Source: CAYXZL01 sp964469925
GTDB lineage: Bacteria > Patescibacteriota > Gracilibacteria > Absconditabacterales > Absconditicoccaceae
Length of the DNA stretch: 44,136 nt
Assembly: GCA_964469925.1 (NCBI GenBank)
Contig: CAYXZL010000011.1
Location: 1-44,136, forward strand
Direction: 5' to 3'
This document shows positions 10,800 through 20,236 of the stretch, piece by piece. Position 1 is the stretch's first letter, and each line of letters starts with the position of its first letter. Both the position numbers and the translations under genes were made by a program. The notes beneath the pieces were generated by a model. The model was not told the origin of the DNA. It made no database searches and saw nothing but the letters and a program-made list of their open reading frames with translations.

Positions 10800-11648
10800 T
10801 TATTGTTCTATTAATTTATTCGTCAGAAAATAATATTCTCCTTTATAACTACTTAGATTTGGTCATTCTCCTTTGTGACCCCTTACTTGTATATGGTCAT
10901 CTACTCTTTTACCGATTGTTTCTATACAGTAACTGGGTGGTCAAGATGGATTATTCCCTGATGTATTGTCGTTTATACTCACTAGTTCATTGGAAATGGT
11001 GTTATAACGGTATATTTTATTGCATTCTTTGTTTGGATTTGACTGAAATCAGTGTTCCTCACTCCAATAGCTTGGGTTTATAAATATAAGAATTCTTTGA
11101 TCGTTTGATAGGCATGCCTGACTGGTTAGGCTTTCGGCTGATTGTGGCATCCCTATCCTTTCTCGTAGGTTATTTTCCCACTCTTTGTTTTTAGATAGAT
11201 ATGCATTTAGTCATTTGCAATCGTCGAATGTTATGTTTTTGTTTGCGTACTCTTCAAACTTTATCGCAACCACTTTGTACACAAAATAGCTGGTAAAGGT
11301 TTTTTCCGACGAATAATCACACACTTCTTGGTCGCAATTCTCCTTTGTTGACCATGTTAACTTTGTTTGTGTCGCCTTTTTTGATGCTATATTTTCTATC
11401 TTTCTGTATAGGTTGTTTTTTTCTTCTCTTGTCTTCTGTGAGCTATCTATGTTCCTGGTAAATGTTTCCACAATCTTTTCTATTTTTGTTTTTAATGTAT
11501 TAAGCTGGGCGTTCGTGCAAACTAGTGTACCTGAATTATTTGTACAATATGGTTGTAGGTCATATGCGTATGTGTTTATGGCTTGGTTTGCACTTGTTTC
11601 TGTTAGTGTGAGTGCTGACACAATCATGAGTAGGATAACCTTTTTCAT
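10800..11648 (-). CDS. Secreted protein of unknown family
   Basis: 282 residues. An N-terminal signal peptide is clear: MKKVILLMIVSALTLTETSA, with likely cleavage near residue 20. The mature part contains a helical Lys/Glu-rich stretch (NTLKTKIEKIVETF) and about nine cysteines (ENCDQEVCDYS, FDDCKG, NKECNK), suggesting disulfides outside the cell. I recognise no domain. TGA=Gly joins two standard-code fragments: the first Gly follows FDDCK at about 11210. It lies downstream of another exported protein on the same strand, 144 bases apart, and converges on the ligase-like gene with 17 bases between them. Confidence 0.72.
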
Positions 11649-11723
11649 TTGTTTTTGGTGTGGCAGATAAAGGAGGACACTCTTTTTATGTATTTGGTCT
11701 TTTTTTGCAATATATTGAAAGAC

Positions 11724-11739
11724 TGCTCCACGTGGAACA
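11724..11739. promoter_or_regulatory. parS-like palindrome
   Basis: TGCTCCACGTGGAACA in an intergenic spacer matches the chromosomal parS consensus TGTTTCACGTGAAACA at 13 of 16 positions and the Pseudomonas-type form TGTTCCACGTGGAACA at 15 of 16. ParB binds such sites to organise and segregate the origin region. It could also be the operator of another regulator or a chance palindrome. I found only one in the window and no parA or parB. Confidence 0.4.
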
Positions 11740-11792
11740 GCCTATTTAGTAAGATATTACGATTGTCAGGATTTTGTGAATCTCGGTCTTGC

Positions 11793-12719
11793 TTATTTTG
11801 AAAGTTGTTTTTTCCTATAGAGGATATATGCTACACCCGAGCATGCAAGTATTACAACTATGATGTTGTCGTTGGGTCAGACCTTGGGGGAAGTGGGTAT
11901 TTGTGGTTCTTTGAATGGTTCAACACGTAGTGTCTGAATACATTCTGTTCCATACACTTTCCCTTGGTCGTCTAGGGCCTCAAATTTAACGAAGTTTGTT
12001 CATTCTTTAGCTGCGACGAATTGGTACTTTTCGTCAGTTAATTTTACTGTTGCTAATGGAGAAAAATCACGTTGACTTGTGTGTCTGATGGACAATTTTA
12101 CTTGTTTGTTTGCAATAGCAGTCCACTTTAATGTTATTTTGTTTTGTTCTTGTGTATAGGAAATGTTGGCTGCACACATATCAATAGCGTTGGTTTGCAC
12201 TTCCTGTCCTTCTGGTGTGTTATTGGTTGGGGCAGGTGCTCCTGTTTTCATCAAATCTGCTAGATTGAAGGACAATTCGTTAGAAACATTCCCTGGGAAG
12301 CCTTCGTTGTTTTTGGGCACAACCGAGAAATGATATGTCTTGCTGGCTTCAAAATCTGCTCCTGCCTGCATCTTCATTGTTATTGTACCGTTGATGTTTG
12401 TGTCGAAGGTAAACTCTTTTTGCCTGATTTCGTTTACCTTGTTTTGTTCTATGAGTTCTGTGATGGGTGCATTAGCATATTGTACTGTATATGATGTGAC
12501 TACCACCCCTAGATCATCATTGATGACTGGTGACTCAATTGTTATGGAATTTTGATCGAAGGACTTGATCGAAATAGGTTTGGTTTGGTCATAGCCAAAT
12601 TGTCCTGCGTTTGCCAGGTTGTCTAGGAGGTCGAACAGATCTTGTTCGGACTGAGCATGGACAGCTATTGTGTTGCTTAGCATGATGAGTGCTAGTAGAC
12701 TGATTCATCGCTTTTTCAT
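11793..12719 (-). CDS. Exported protein with fibronectin-like segments and C-terminal membrane anchor
   Basis: 308 residues from the chosen ATG; an in-frame ATG two codons upstream is equally possible. The signal peptide MKKRGISLLALIMLSNTIAV ends near HAQS. Two beta-rich stretches follow, the first with FN3-like phrases (VVTSYTVQYANAP, KTYHFSVVPKNNEGFPGNVS), the second ISYTQEQNKITLKWTAI. A linker (EPFKEPQIPTSPKVGPNDN) leads to a hydrophobic helix (IIVVILACSGVAYILY) and a RKKQLSK tail. The order is that of a cell-wall sorting signal (motif, helix, positive tail), but PKVGP is not a canonical LPXTG. It is probably a surface-anchored protein; role unknown. Confidence 0.75.
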
Positions 12720-12725
12720 TGTCAT

Positions 12726-13093
12726 GAGCTACTGGTAAATGAGCTTTTGTTGTTTTTGATTGTAGTTATTGTGGTCTTTTTTGGTAGTGCTAGTGGGTTT
12801 TGCCCAAGGTTGCCATTTACAGTTTTTTTTTCTGTTATCCAGTACTTATTCCATAGTGCGTGTACAGTTCTGTCTGTGTTTACTTTTCGCTCTTTCTTAC
12901 CTTTTTTCTCATCTTCCTATTTGTTGCTGTTCGCGATTTTACTATAACCACCTTATCTTTTGTGTTGACACCTTATTGCCATAGTCTGCAATTGCTTTGC
13001 TTTAGCGTATTTCAGATGGTATTTTTTTTGTGACTTTACCCTTGCAAACAGCTGGTTATCATTTACCACTGTGACCACTATATCTTGTGCCAT
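12726..13093 (-). pseudogene. Frameshifted remnant or misassembled small basic protein gene
   Basis: No full-length frame explains this 370-base stretch, but plausible coding pieces lie on the - strand in successive frames. ATG at 13093 gives MAQDIVVTVVNDNQLFARVK and SQKKYHLKYAKAK before running to a stop at 12953. The next frame reads KAIADYGNKVST; the third reads GVNTKDKVVIVKSRTATNRK to a stop at 12880. A further frame reads KYWITEKKTVNGNLGQNPLA down to 12726 or beyond. Joined, the first three pieces look loosely like ribosomal protein S17 ('TVVV.V......KKY.....GD.V.I...R..SK.K'). Either a decayed gene or indel errors in the assembly would give this. The S17 likeness is weak, and the region may be non-coding. 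Confidence 0.3.
13075..13090 (+). promoter_or_regulatory. NrdR-like box 1 upstream of nrdB
   Basis: CCACTATATCTTGTGC matches the NrdR-box consensus ACACWATATATWGTGT at 13 of 16 positions. NrdR is the zinc-finger/ATP-cone repressor of ribonucleotide reductase genes. It normally binds two boxes about three helical turns apart, and the second box starts 32 bases downstream. Confidence 0.65.
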
Positions 13094-13106
13094 TTTTTTG
13101 TTTGTA

Positions 13107-13122
13107 ACACTACATATTGTGT
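13107..13122 (+). promoter_or_regulatory. NrdR-like box 2 upstream of nrdB
   Basis: ACACTACATATTGTGT matches ACACWATATATWGTGT at 15 of 16 positions. It lies 51 bases before the nrdB start, 32 bases from box 1, which is the helical phasing known for tandem NrdR boxes. Repression of the whole nrdB-zinc-knuckle-nrdA operon by a (d)ATP-sensing NrdR is inferred. Confidence 0.75.
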
Positions 13123-13173
13123 TTTCGCAAAAATTATGCACAGTTTTATTTCTCTCATAGGGTATTTGTTTGG

Positions 13174-14163
13174 ATGGCTATTTTAGGTAAAAAATCTGTT
13201 TTGGACGGTATTAAATTAGAAGATAATGTGGAGAGTGAGAAAGTTTTTCACCAGCTTTATACACAGCAAAAGCAAAATGTTTGGTTCGCTGAGGAACTTA
13301 ATCTGCATTTGGATGTTAGTGATTATCAGCACCTTAGCAACAAGGAGAAGACTGTTTTTCAGGAACTTGTTGGGTATTTTGTAACGACTGAATTGTTGGT
13401 GCAGAATGTTTTGGGTGAATCCTTTTATCCTCATATTGTTTCTCCTAAAGCCAAAATGGCTATGTCGGTACAAATGTTTATGGAATCGATTCATTCGGAT
13501 TTTTTTGAGTCTGTTCTCAACACCTTTCAGATGGATCGTGATAGATTGTATACGGTGGCGGAGTCTAATCCTTTGCTAGCGAAGAAACAAAGGATTGTTG
13601 CTGACTCAGCTGATTATATTAGCTCACAGCATAAAGATATCGACCCTGATAGTATGGATGGGAAAAAGGCTATTTTGTATGCTATCTTGGTTAATAATAT
13701 CGTGCAGGAGGGCTTCTTCTTTTATAGTGCTTTTGCCATGTTTATCGCTTTGAGAGAAAGTGGCAAGATGACGAACTTTTGCAATGGTATTGATCTTACC
13801 TTGATTGACGAAAGTTTGCATATGAAGCTAGGTATTGAACTTATTTTGGGAATCCTTGAAGAAAGTCCTGAGATTGCTCATGATCAGCAGTTTGTACAAA
13901 AAATTCAACAGACGATGGTCGATGGTATTGAGTTGGAGCTAGAGTTTCTTCAATCGCTGTTTACTGATGGTGTCGTATATAGCTTATCATATGAAGAGAT
14001 GAAGCAATATTTGTATTATATTGCTGATAGAAGATTTGAAGAACTGTGATTTGAGCCACACTATGGTGTTGAAAAAAACCCTCTGAAGTTTTTGGAAAAA
14101 CAGGATGCGGTTAGATTACAGAACTTCTTTGAAGTGACGCCCAATCAATATACGAACTTTTAG
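13174..14163 (+). CDS. nrdB: Class I ribonucleotide reductase, beta (R2) subunit with Phe at the radical-Tyr site
   Basis: 329 residues. R2 generates the oxidant that starts NDP reduction in NrdA. The six predicted metal ligands are present: Glu73 (TTELLVQN), Glu104 and His107 (ESIHSDFF), Glu179 (NNIVQEGFF), Glu213 and His216 (DESLHMK). The residue four after His107, the tyrosyl-radical Tyr in class Ia/Ib, is Phe111. That pattern, with Glu as first ligand, is that of class Ic (Mn/Fe, as in Chlamydia) or other Tyr-less R2 groups. The ATG is the first sensible start, with AGGGT about 10 bases upstream. Only one late Gly is TGA (after EEL). It is first in an operon with the zinc-knuckle gene (17 bases on) and nrdA, behind NrdR-like boxes. 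Confidence 0.93.
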
Positions 14164-14180
14164 TTTGTGGTGAGTGTGTG

Positions 14181-14546
14181 ATGGTATCACCTCTGGCATT
14201 AGATGATTCTGTTGGTTGCTTAGACGGTGGGGTGGCTGAGTTTTTTGCAGGGGTGATTGGAGATTTGAGGGAGCAGATGATTTTGGCACTGAAGAAGGTC
14301 AAATGACCTGATGGCAAGGTCTTGACGGGTGATGGTGCTGGTTATGTTTTGCCATCCGACAATCAAAGGTGCTGATACTGTAACAGAAGGTGACATGCTG
14401 CATCTACTTGTTCTAGAAAAGCTAAGGATGATGCCGCTAAGGCAAAAAAAGCAAGGCTTGCATCTACCTTTCCTTCTCCTACTTGAGAGCCTGCTACTAC
14501 GAACAAGTTGTGGCAGAGAATAAAGAACCTTTGATGATTTGACTAA
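14181..14546 (+). CDS. Small zinc-knuckle (CCHC) protein inside the nrd operon
   Basis: 121 residues, readable only with TGA=Gly. Residues 64-77, CGYCNRRGHAASTC, fit the zinc-knuckle pattern C-x2-C-x4-H-x4-C exactly, including the usual GH; Gly65 is TGA. Such knuckles bind one Zn and often single-stranded nucleic acid. The N-terminal 45 residues are acidic and hydrophobic (AEFFAGVIGDLREQMILALK, probably helical). The C-terminal part is basic and Ala/Lys-rich (SRKAKDDAAKAKKARLA), then Ser/Thr/Pro-rich. The gene lies 17 bases after nrdB and 59 before nrdA. I know no standard nrd accessory of this shape (it is not NrdI or NrdH). Function unknown; a nucleic-acid- or RNR-associated role is a guess. 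Confidence 0.75.
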
Positions 14547-14605
14547 TGTATTACCTATATGAGCCTACCTTTAGTATTGTTTTTATCTCTTTTGTTTGCT
14601 AGCCT

Positions 14606-17167
14606 ATGACTCCTTCAAATGCAAAGACTGTTGTACATAGAGATGGAACTGTTGAAAAGTTTCAGATGGAACAAATTATCAAAGCTATTCAGTATGCTGT
14701 AGATGGTGTGGATGTTGATGATCCCTATATTGCTGTTTTCAAAATCTTGAAAAATTTTGAACTGAAGATGCCAGATACGGTAAAGACTGAAGAAATTGAT
14801 GGTCTTTTGTTGAAGGCCATAGAACCTATTATCAGTGAAGACCCTGTCTATGATGCTATTGCTACTAAACAGCTGATTAAGATGATCAATAAGGAGGTAC
14901 ATAAACGTTTTAAGCACATGAAGGATTATGTGGAGTTTGGTGTCAAGGAAGGCATATTGGACGCAAGACTTCTCAGTTTTGATTTCAAAAAGATTGAAAA
15001 GGAATTGAATGAGAGCTATGATAGCTATCTTAACTGTTTTGGAACTTCTACTCTCAAACATAGGTATTTGCTTAAGGATTTTGACAAACGTACTATTGAA
15101 ACAGTACAGTGGATGTGGATGAGAATTGCTATGGGCCTTGCTTTTGCTGAATCAGAAGAAAAAAAACATGATTTTGCTATTCGTGTTTATCACCAATTAG
15201 CCAGTCTTAAATATCTGCACTCGACACCAACCTTATTTTATAGTGGTACTTCTCGTAGTCAGCTTATTAGTTGTTTTATCGGTGTTGTTGATGATGATCT
15301 CAATAGCATCATGAATAAGGCTAAGGAGACAGCCAACTATGCTAAATATGGAGGTGGGACAGGTTTATATATTGGTAAATTGAGGGCTAGTGGCTCGTTA
15401 ATTAAAAGCATTAATTCTCCTTCTGGGGGGCCGATTCCTTTTGTGAAGATTTGGGATGTGACGGTTAGTTCTGTAGCTATTGGTGGTAAAAGAGCATCTA
15501 ACATGGTGTTGTATATGGATACGTGGCACTATAATATTGATGAATATTTGGATCTCAAAGAAACGAACGGAAATGATTTCGTGAGAGCTAGAAAACTTAA
15601 TACTGCCTTGTGGGTGTCTGATAATTTTTTTAAGAGAGTAGAGGCAGACCAAGATCGATATATGTTTGATCCCTACGAGTGTCCTGAGTTGACTGAAACC
15701 TGGGGAGACGAATTTGAGGATCACTATGATAAGTATTGTACTATGGCTGAACAGGGTCAGTTGGCGTTGTGGAAAAAAACTAAAGCAAGGCAACTGTATG
15801 ATAGGATATTGATGCAAGCTGCTAAGAGTGGTAATTTCTGGATTAACTTTAAAGATAGACATAATGAAAAGAGTCAGGCCCCTAGTTATGGTTTGATTCA
15901 CTCTACTAATATGTGTACGGAAATTAGTATCCCTAATAGGGTTGATAGTACTGCGGTGTGTACGCTTGCTTCGTTGAATCTTTCACGCTTTGTTGATTTC
16001 TCTAAATTGACTAAGGACGTCAGTCGTATGACGATAGAGGAGAAGATGTGAGCTATTGATTGGAATGAGCTTGAAAGTACGATAAAGCTTGCTATTAGGG
16101 CTTTGGACAATGTAACTGACTTGAATTTTTATCCATCTGAAGAATCTAAAAAGGGAGCCATGGATCTTAGACCTCTTGGTTTGGGTGTGATGTGATTTGG
16201 TGAGATGCTTATCCATTTGGGAATAGCTTACGATAGCAAGGAGACGTTGGTTTTGTCTGATAAGCTTGCATCGTTTATTTATACTCATGCATTGGCTACT
16301 TCTGAATCATTGGCTGAGGAAAGAGGGACGTTTTTGGATTATGATCCTGAAAAGTATGACTATAAACCGAGAAGAAATATTTTGTTGTTGGCAATTGCTC
16401 CGACTGCTTCTATTTCTAATATTGCGGGCACTTCTAGTGGCATTGAGAACTATTTTGCTAATGTGTACTCGAGAGAAACCATATCAGGTGCTTTTACTGT
16501 TATCGTCAAAGAACTTGTGAAACAGTTAAAAGTTAAGGATATGCGAAATGATGATGTAAGAAGACAAATTTTATCTGGTGCTGGCAGTATTCAACATATT
16601 GAAGAACTGGAAGGGGTTATTAATAAGGATCTTTTTAAGACTGTGTACGAAATATCTGCTTATGCTCAGGTAGATGTTGCAGCCGTACGGCAAAAGTATA
16701 TAGATCAATCCATCTCTAGAAACCTTTATATGACGCAAGAGGATAGGTGATCCTTGTCTGATATTTATCTGTACGCTTGGAAGAAGTGACTTAAGTCTAC
16801 CTACTATTGCTTTATCAAAAAAGATATTCAAGGAGAAAAATATACACAAAAGGTCAACAAGAGAGGTCAGAGGGCTGGCTTTAGAAGCGTTTCACAAACA
16901 ACCGAAGCGGTATCTGTTACCGTTAAGAGGTGATTTGGTGTTGTCAAATCAGCTACTGTTGACAGTGAGCAGCTAGAGGCCATCAATAAGGAGTTGGAGT
17001 GAGTCGATATTTATAATCTTACCGATGAACAAAAGTCTCTGATTGAAACTAAAATTACTTTGGAAAAAGGCGAAGACTATGTTGAAAAGCTCAAAAGATG
17101 AGAACTGTACGTCAACGCCTGTCCATCAGACCCTTTCGAAAAAGTTATGTGTGAAGGATGTCAGTAG
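14606..17167 (+). CDS. nrdA: Class I ribonucleotide reductase, alpha (R1) subunit
   Basis: 853 residues. It reduces ribonucleoside diphosphates to deoxy forms using the oxidant from NrdB. An N-terminal ATP-cone (about 8-95, VVHRDGTVEKFQMEQIIKAI) gives allosteric control. Active-site residues are visible: Cys223 (QLISCFIG) and Cys452 (TAVCTLASLN) as the redox pair, and Asn435, Cys437 (thiyl site) and Glu439 in NMCTEI. PSGGPIPF and NIAGTSSGIENYFANVY are family signatures. The Tyr pair for radical transfer lies in LKSTYYCF, and the C-terminal CEGC is the shuttle cysteine pair. The first 481 codons contain no TGA, whereas the last 372 have seven. No Shine-Dalgarno is evident. It ends the operon before a strong terminator. 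Confidence 0.97.
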
Positions 17168-17185
17168 CACTACTTTAGTTTTTAG

Positions 17186-17211
17186 AAGAGAGGACCTAGG
17201 TCCTCTTTTTT
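17186..17211. terminator. Intrinsic terminator, probably bidirectional
   Basis: The perfect palindrome AGAGGACCTAGGTCCTCT is flanked by an A-rich side and seven Ts. It lies 20 bases after nrdA's stop and just before the convergent HIT gene's stop, so it can serve both. Confidence 0.85.
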
Positions 17212-17219
17212 TGTTTTCC

Positions 17220-17936
17220 CTAATCTAGACTTCTTGCCTTGCTTTGAACAATCTGCGTTATCTGATTCATTATTTCGTTGTCTTGAGGTCCTATTCTGTT
17301 TTGTATTGTGATGTCACCTCTGTGGATGGGCATGACATGGAGTCGATTGTTCGTGTCTTTTGTTTCTTGAATTAATCATAGCCTTCTATCTTCTGAACTA
17401 TGTTGTCATCGTATTGTCTTGTATGCTTTTATGACTGATTTATACTGAGCTCAATTTGCATCTTGGGGATATTGTATGAGATAGTAATCCCCTTCTGTAT
17501 CGGTAGGTATGCGATACCACACAACTCCGTTTTCCTCTCCTATTTTCTCTTCGGTTGTATTGAGCTCGTTAATCAATGGAATATGAGTGATAATATGCTT
17601 TCCTAATAGGTTGTTGTTCGGATCTGGTATAACGTGGAAGTGACAATGAGGAACCTCAAATCCTGTTACTAATCAAACACTATAACCATGTATACTGTTT
17701 AGTATATAACTTATTTCTTTGGAGGTTTCTAATAGCTGTATTGCCAAATCTGATGGGAGATCTACGATGTGATCAATTGGCTGGGTAGGTATAACTAATG
17801 TATGGCCTAATGTAATGGGTCATAATGGGCCACTGTCGAGGATGGCTGCCATTTCTTTTGTGTGTTGTAGTATGTATCATGGTGCTTCATGGTTCAATAT
17901 ATTTTGGAATATGGTTAGACTGGTGTTTGTGGCCAT
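17220..17936 (-). CDS. HIT-family nucleotide-binding protein with C-terminal extension
   Basis: 238 residues. The first about 130 are a HIT domain: start ATNTSLTIFQNILNHEAP, GHTLVIPTQPIDHIVDL, and the histidine triad in FEVPHCHFHVIPDP. HIT proteins hydrolyse or transfer nucleotides (AMP-lysine, dinucleoside polyphosphates and similar). The last about 100 residues (WYRIPTDTEGDYYLIQYPQ, LHVMPIHRGDIT) are not part of a standard single HIT domain and I do not recognise them; a degenerate second copy is possible. TGA=Gly occurs at HEAPG and elsewhere. It is transcribed away from dcd across a 180-base spacer with no obvious element. Substrate unknown. Confidence 0.85.
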
Positions 17937-18116
17937 TGGTAAGTTGTCTAGGATAATCTTCCTCTTATATGTTTTTTTAATCCTACGTCAATATATTCTC
18001 CTATTCCTTTGTTGTAGAAGTCTTTTGCTAAGCTGGCTTTTTTGTGCTATGTTTTCTTTTGTCTTATCGGTGTTTTTGGTTACAACGGATGAGGTTTACT
18101 TTGTGAATATGATTGA

Positions 18117-19202
18117 ATGAAAGCCTTGGTTGATTTTCATTTGGAGGAGTTGTGTAATCGTTGAATTCTTGCTCATGTGGATGCAAGCTTGAATTTATTG
18201 GACTATGTGCAGCCAGCCAGTATTGATTTAGCTGTTGGTGATCGTGTCTATTTGGTTAAACAGAAGTTTTTGCCTTTTCAACAAAGTGTTAGCTATTTGG
18301 CAGACAAACTTGGTGTGGAAGAGTATACTACACAGTGAGGTGTTACTTTGTTTAAAGGTCAGACCTATTTGTTTCCGTGTTTGTCAGTGAATCTTCCAGA
18401 AAATCTTTGTGCAAAAGTTAGCCCCAAGAGTTCTATTGGTAGAGTGGATGTGTTGGTAAGGACGGTTTTTGATTGGAGTGGTTTTTATGATACGGTATTG
18501 CAGGGGAAATCGTGACATCTCCGATTAGAGGTTACACCCCAATCATTTAATATTAGAGTGCAACAATGAGTTGCTCTTAGTCAGATTATGCTTTTTGATA
18601 TGACCGAATCGGTCGTTAGTGATTGGAGGAAATCCCAAGGAGACATTGACTTTATTCTTTATGATAATCAACCTGTTCGTGATCCTTTGATGTACGATGA
18701 TAATATGGTCGTTGCATTAGGATTGGAAGATGAACCTGTGGGTTGGCAGGCTCGTTATACGAATGAGGTTATTGATTTGTCTAAGCAATCGTATTATGAT
18801 ATTCATAGGTTTTTTAAACCTGTACACCTTCATCATCACACTAACCATAAAAAGGTTATTTTGGAAAAGGATAGATTTTATATTTTGCAGACGAAGGAAA
18901 AAATCAGGGTACCTAAAGAATATTCGGTTGAATTGGTCCCCTTTTCTCATTTAGTTGGCGAACTGAGAGTCCACTATGCTGGTTTTTTTGACCCTGGTTT
19001 TGGGCAGAATGTGGGAGCGTGCGGTGTGTTGGAAATTAGACCACATGAAGACATTATTGCCTATGATGGTCAGCCAATTTGTCTGGTACATGTATATGAA
19101 AATAAGGCCGTGCCTCAGGCATTGTACGGAGAAAGAGGAAATAATTATCAGATGCAATCGGGTCCGAAGCTGGCGAAGTATTTTCAAGCTTTGGCTTCTT
19201 AA
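18117..19202 (+). CDS. dcd: 2'-deoxycytidine 5'-triphosphate deaminase, long (DCD) form
   Basis: 361 residues, similar in length to the long alphaproteobacterial-type Dcd (Pfam DCD, two tandem dUTPase-like folds). It deaminates dCTP to dUTP, feeding dTMP synthesis. QPASIDLAVGDRVYLVKQ, AKVSPKSSIGRVDVLVR and LRLEVTPQSFNIRVQQ match the first fold; VELVPFSHLVGELRVHYAGF, FDPGFGQNV and ALYGERGNNYQMQ match the second. The start ATG-AAA-GCC gives MKALVDFHLEELCNRGIL, like the family N-terminus. TGA=Gly at NRGIL, TQGGV, QQGVA and others. It leads a + strand group with the PfkB kinase (26 bases) and ahcY, and complements RNR functionally. Confidence 0.9.
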
Positions 19203-19228
19203 GGTTATTTTATTTCCTTGGTTTTTCT

Positions 19229-20167
19229 ATGCCTATTCTGGTTTCTTGATCTATCGCTTATGATTATATTATGAATTTCCCCGGTGTTTTTGGTGATTAT
19301 CTTTTGCCAGATCACTTAGATAAGTTGAGTGTTAACTTCAATATCGATAGACTTCATAGACATTTGTGATGAGCAGGTCATAATATTGCTTACAACTTAG
19401 CTTTGTTATGAGAGAAGGCTTTGTTGATGGGTGCTGTATGACGTGATTTTTCTGCTCCAAACTTTCATGCTGATCATATAGATTATCGTTATACACGTGT
19501 CTCTGAATCTCTTTGAACGCCATCTGCTCATATTATTACTGACAATGATAATAACCAGATTACGGCTTTTTATCCTTGAGCTTCAGTTGAAGCAACAGAA
19601 CAGTTGATTGCGGACGTGGTTGAAAATGTGTTGATTGCTATCGTATCTCCCAACAACCCCTTTGCCATGCTGCAGCACCTTCTTGAGTGTAAAGAGCTTG
19701 GTATTCGTGTTATCTTTGATCCAGGTCAGCCCTTGAGTGCGTTTAATCGTTGACAACTTCATCAAGCCTTACAGGCTTCTACATATTTGATTGTGAATGA
19801 ATATGAGTTGTGACTGTTGTGTAGGTTGGCAGAACTGTCTGAAAACAATCTTTTGGATTATGTTGATGCTTATGTAGTGACGTTGGGAGGGGAAGGTAGT
19901 CGTTATGTTGGTCGTGATGACACTTTTGTTGTTGATGCTGTGTTTACTGAAACCGTTTTGGACCCCACTGGTGCTGGTGATGCTTTTAGGTCTGGTGTTT
20001 TGCGATGATTATATCATGGGGAGGATTGGCGTTTTGCTATGGCATTGGGATCGGTCATGTCACATTATTGTATTCAGTATCATGGTACTCAGGAGCATAG
20101 GGTGGAACTTTCTTCTATTGCGAAACTATTGTATAGTAACTATGGTTTTTCTCTGAGGGTGGAATAG
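19229..20167 (+). CDS. PfkB-family kinase, probably adenosine kinase
   Basis: 312 residues. The N-terminus MPILVSGSIAYDYIMNFPG and the loop HRHLGGAGHNIAYNLALLG are the substrate-binding signature 1 of PfkB kinases of the adenosine/sugar kinase type. DPTGAGDAFRSGVLRGLYHG is signature 2, with catalytic Asp251. More than ten glycines are TGA, including the first one in signature 1. The next gene encodes S-adenosylhomocysteine hydrolase, which releases adenosine, so phosphorylation of adenosine to AMP is the likely job. Ribokinase-like sugar specificity is the alternative, since sequence alone rarely settles PfkB substrates. Confidence 0.85.
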
Positions 20168-20236
20168 CTTGAGTTTGTGTCTCAGTTTTGGTAAGTTACG
20201 ACGTTGTCTTTGTCTGTTTTATTTTTTTGTTTATTA

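Noticed and set aside
11687..11938. A + strand reading frame beginning ATG-TAT-TTG behind a perfect AAGGAGG sequence
   Set aside because: It overlaps the well-supported 3' end of the anchored-protein gene on the other strand, covers the parS-like palindrome, and its translation has no recognisable or compositionally convincing content.
14615..15061. A long - strand frame antisense to nrdA
   Set aside because: nrdA is certain on the + strand, and the antisense translation has no family likeness.
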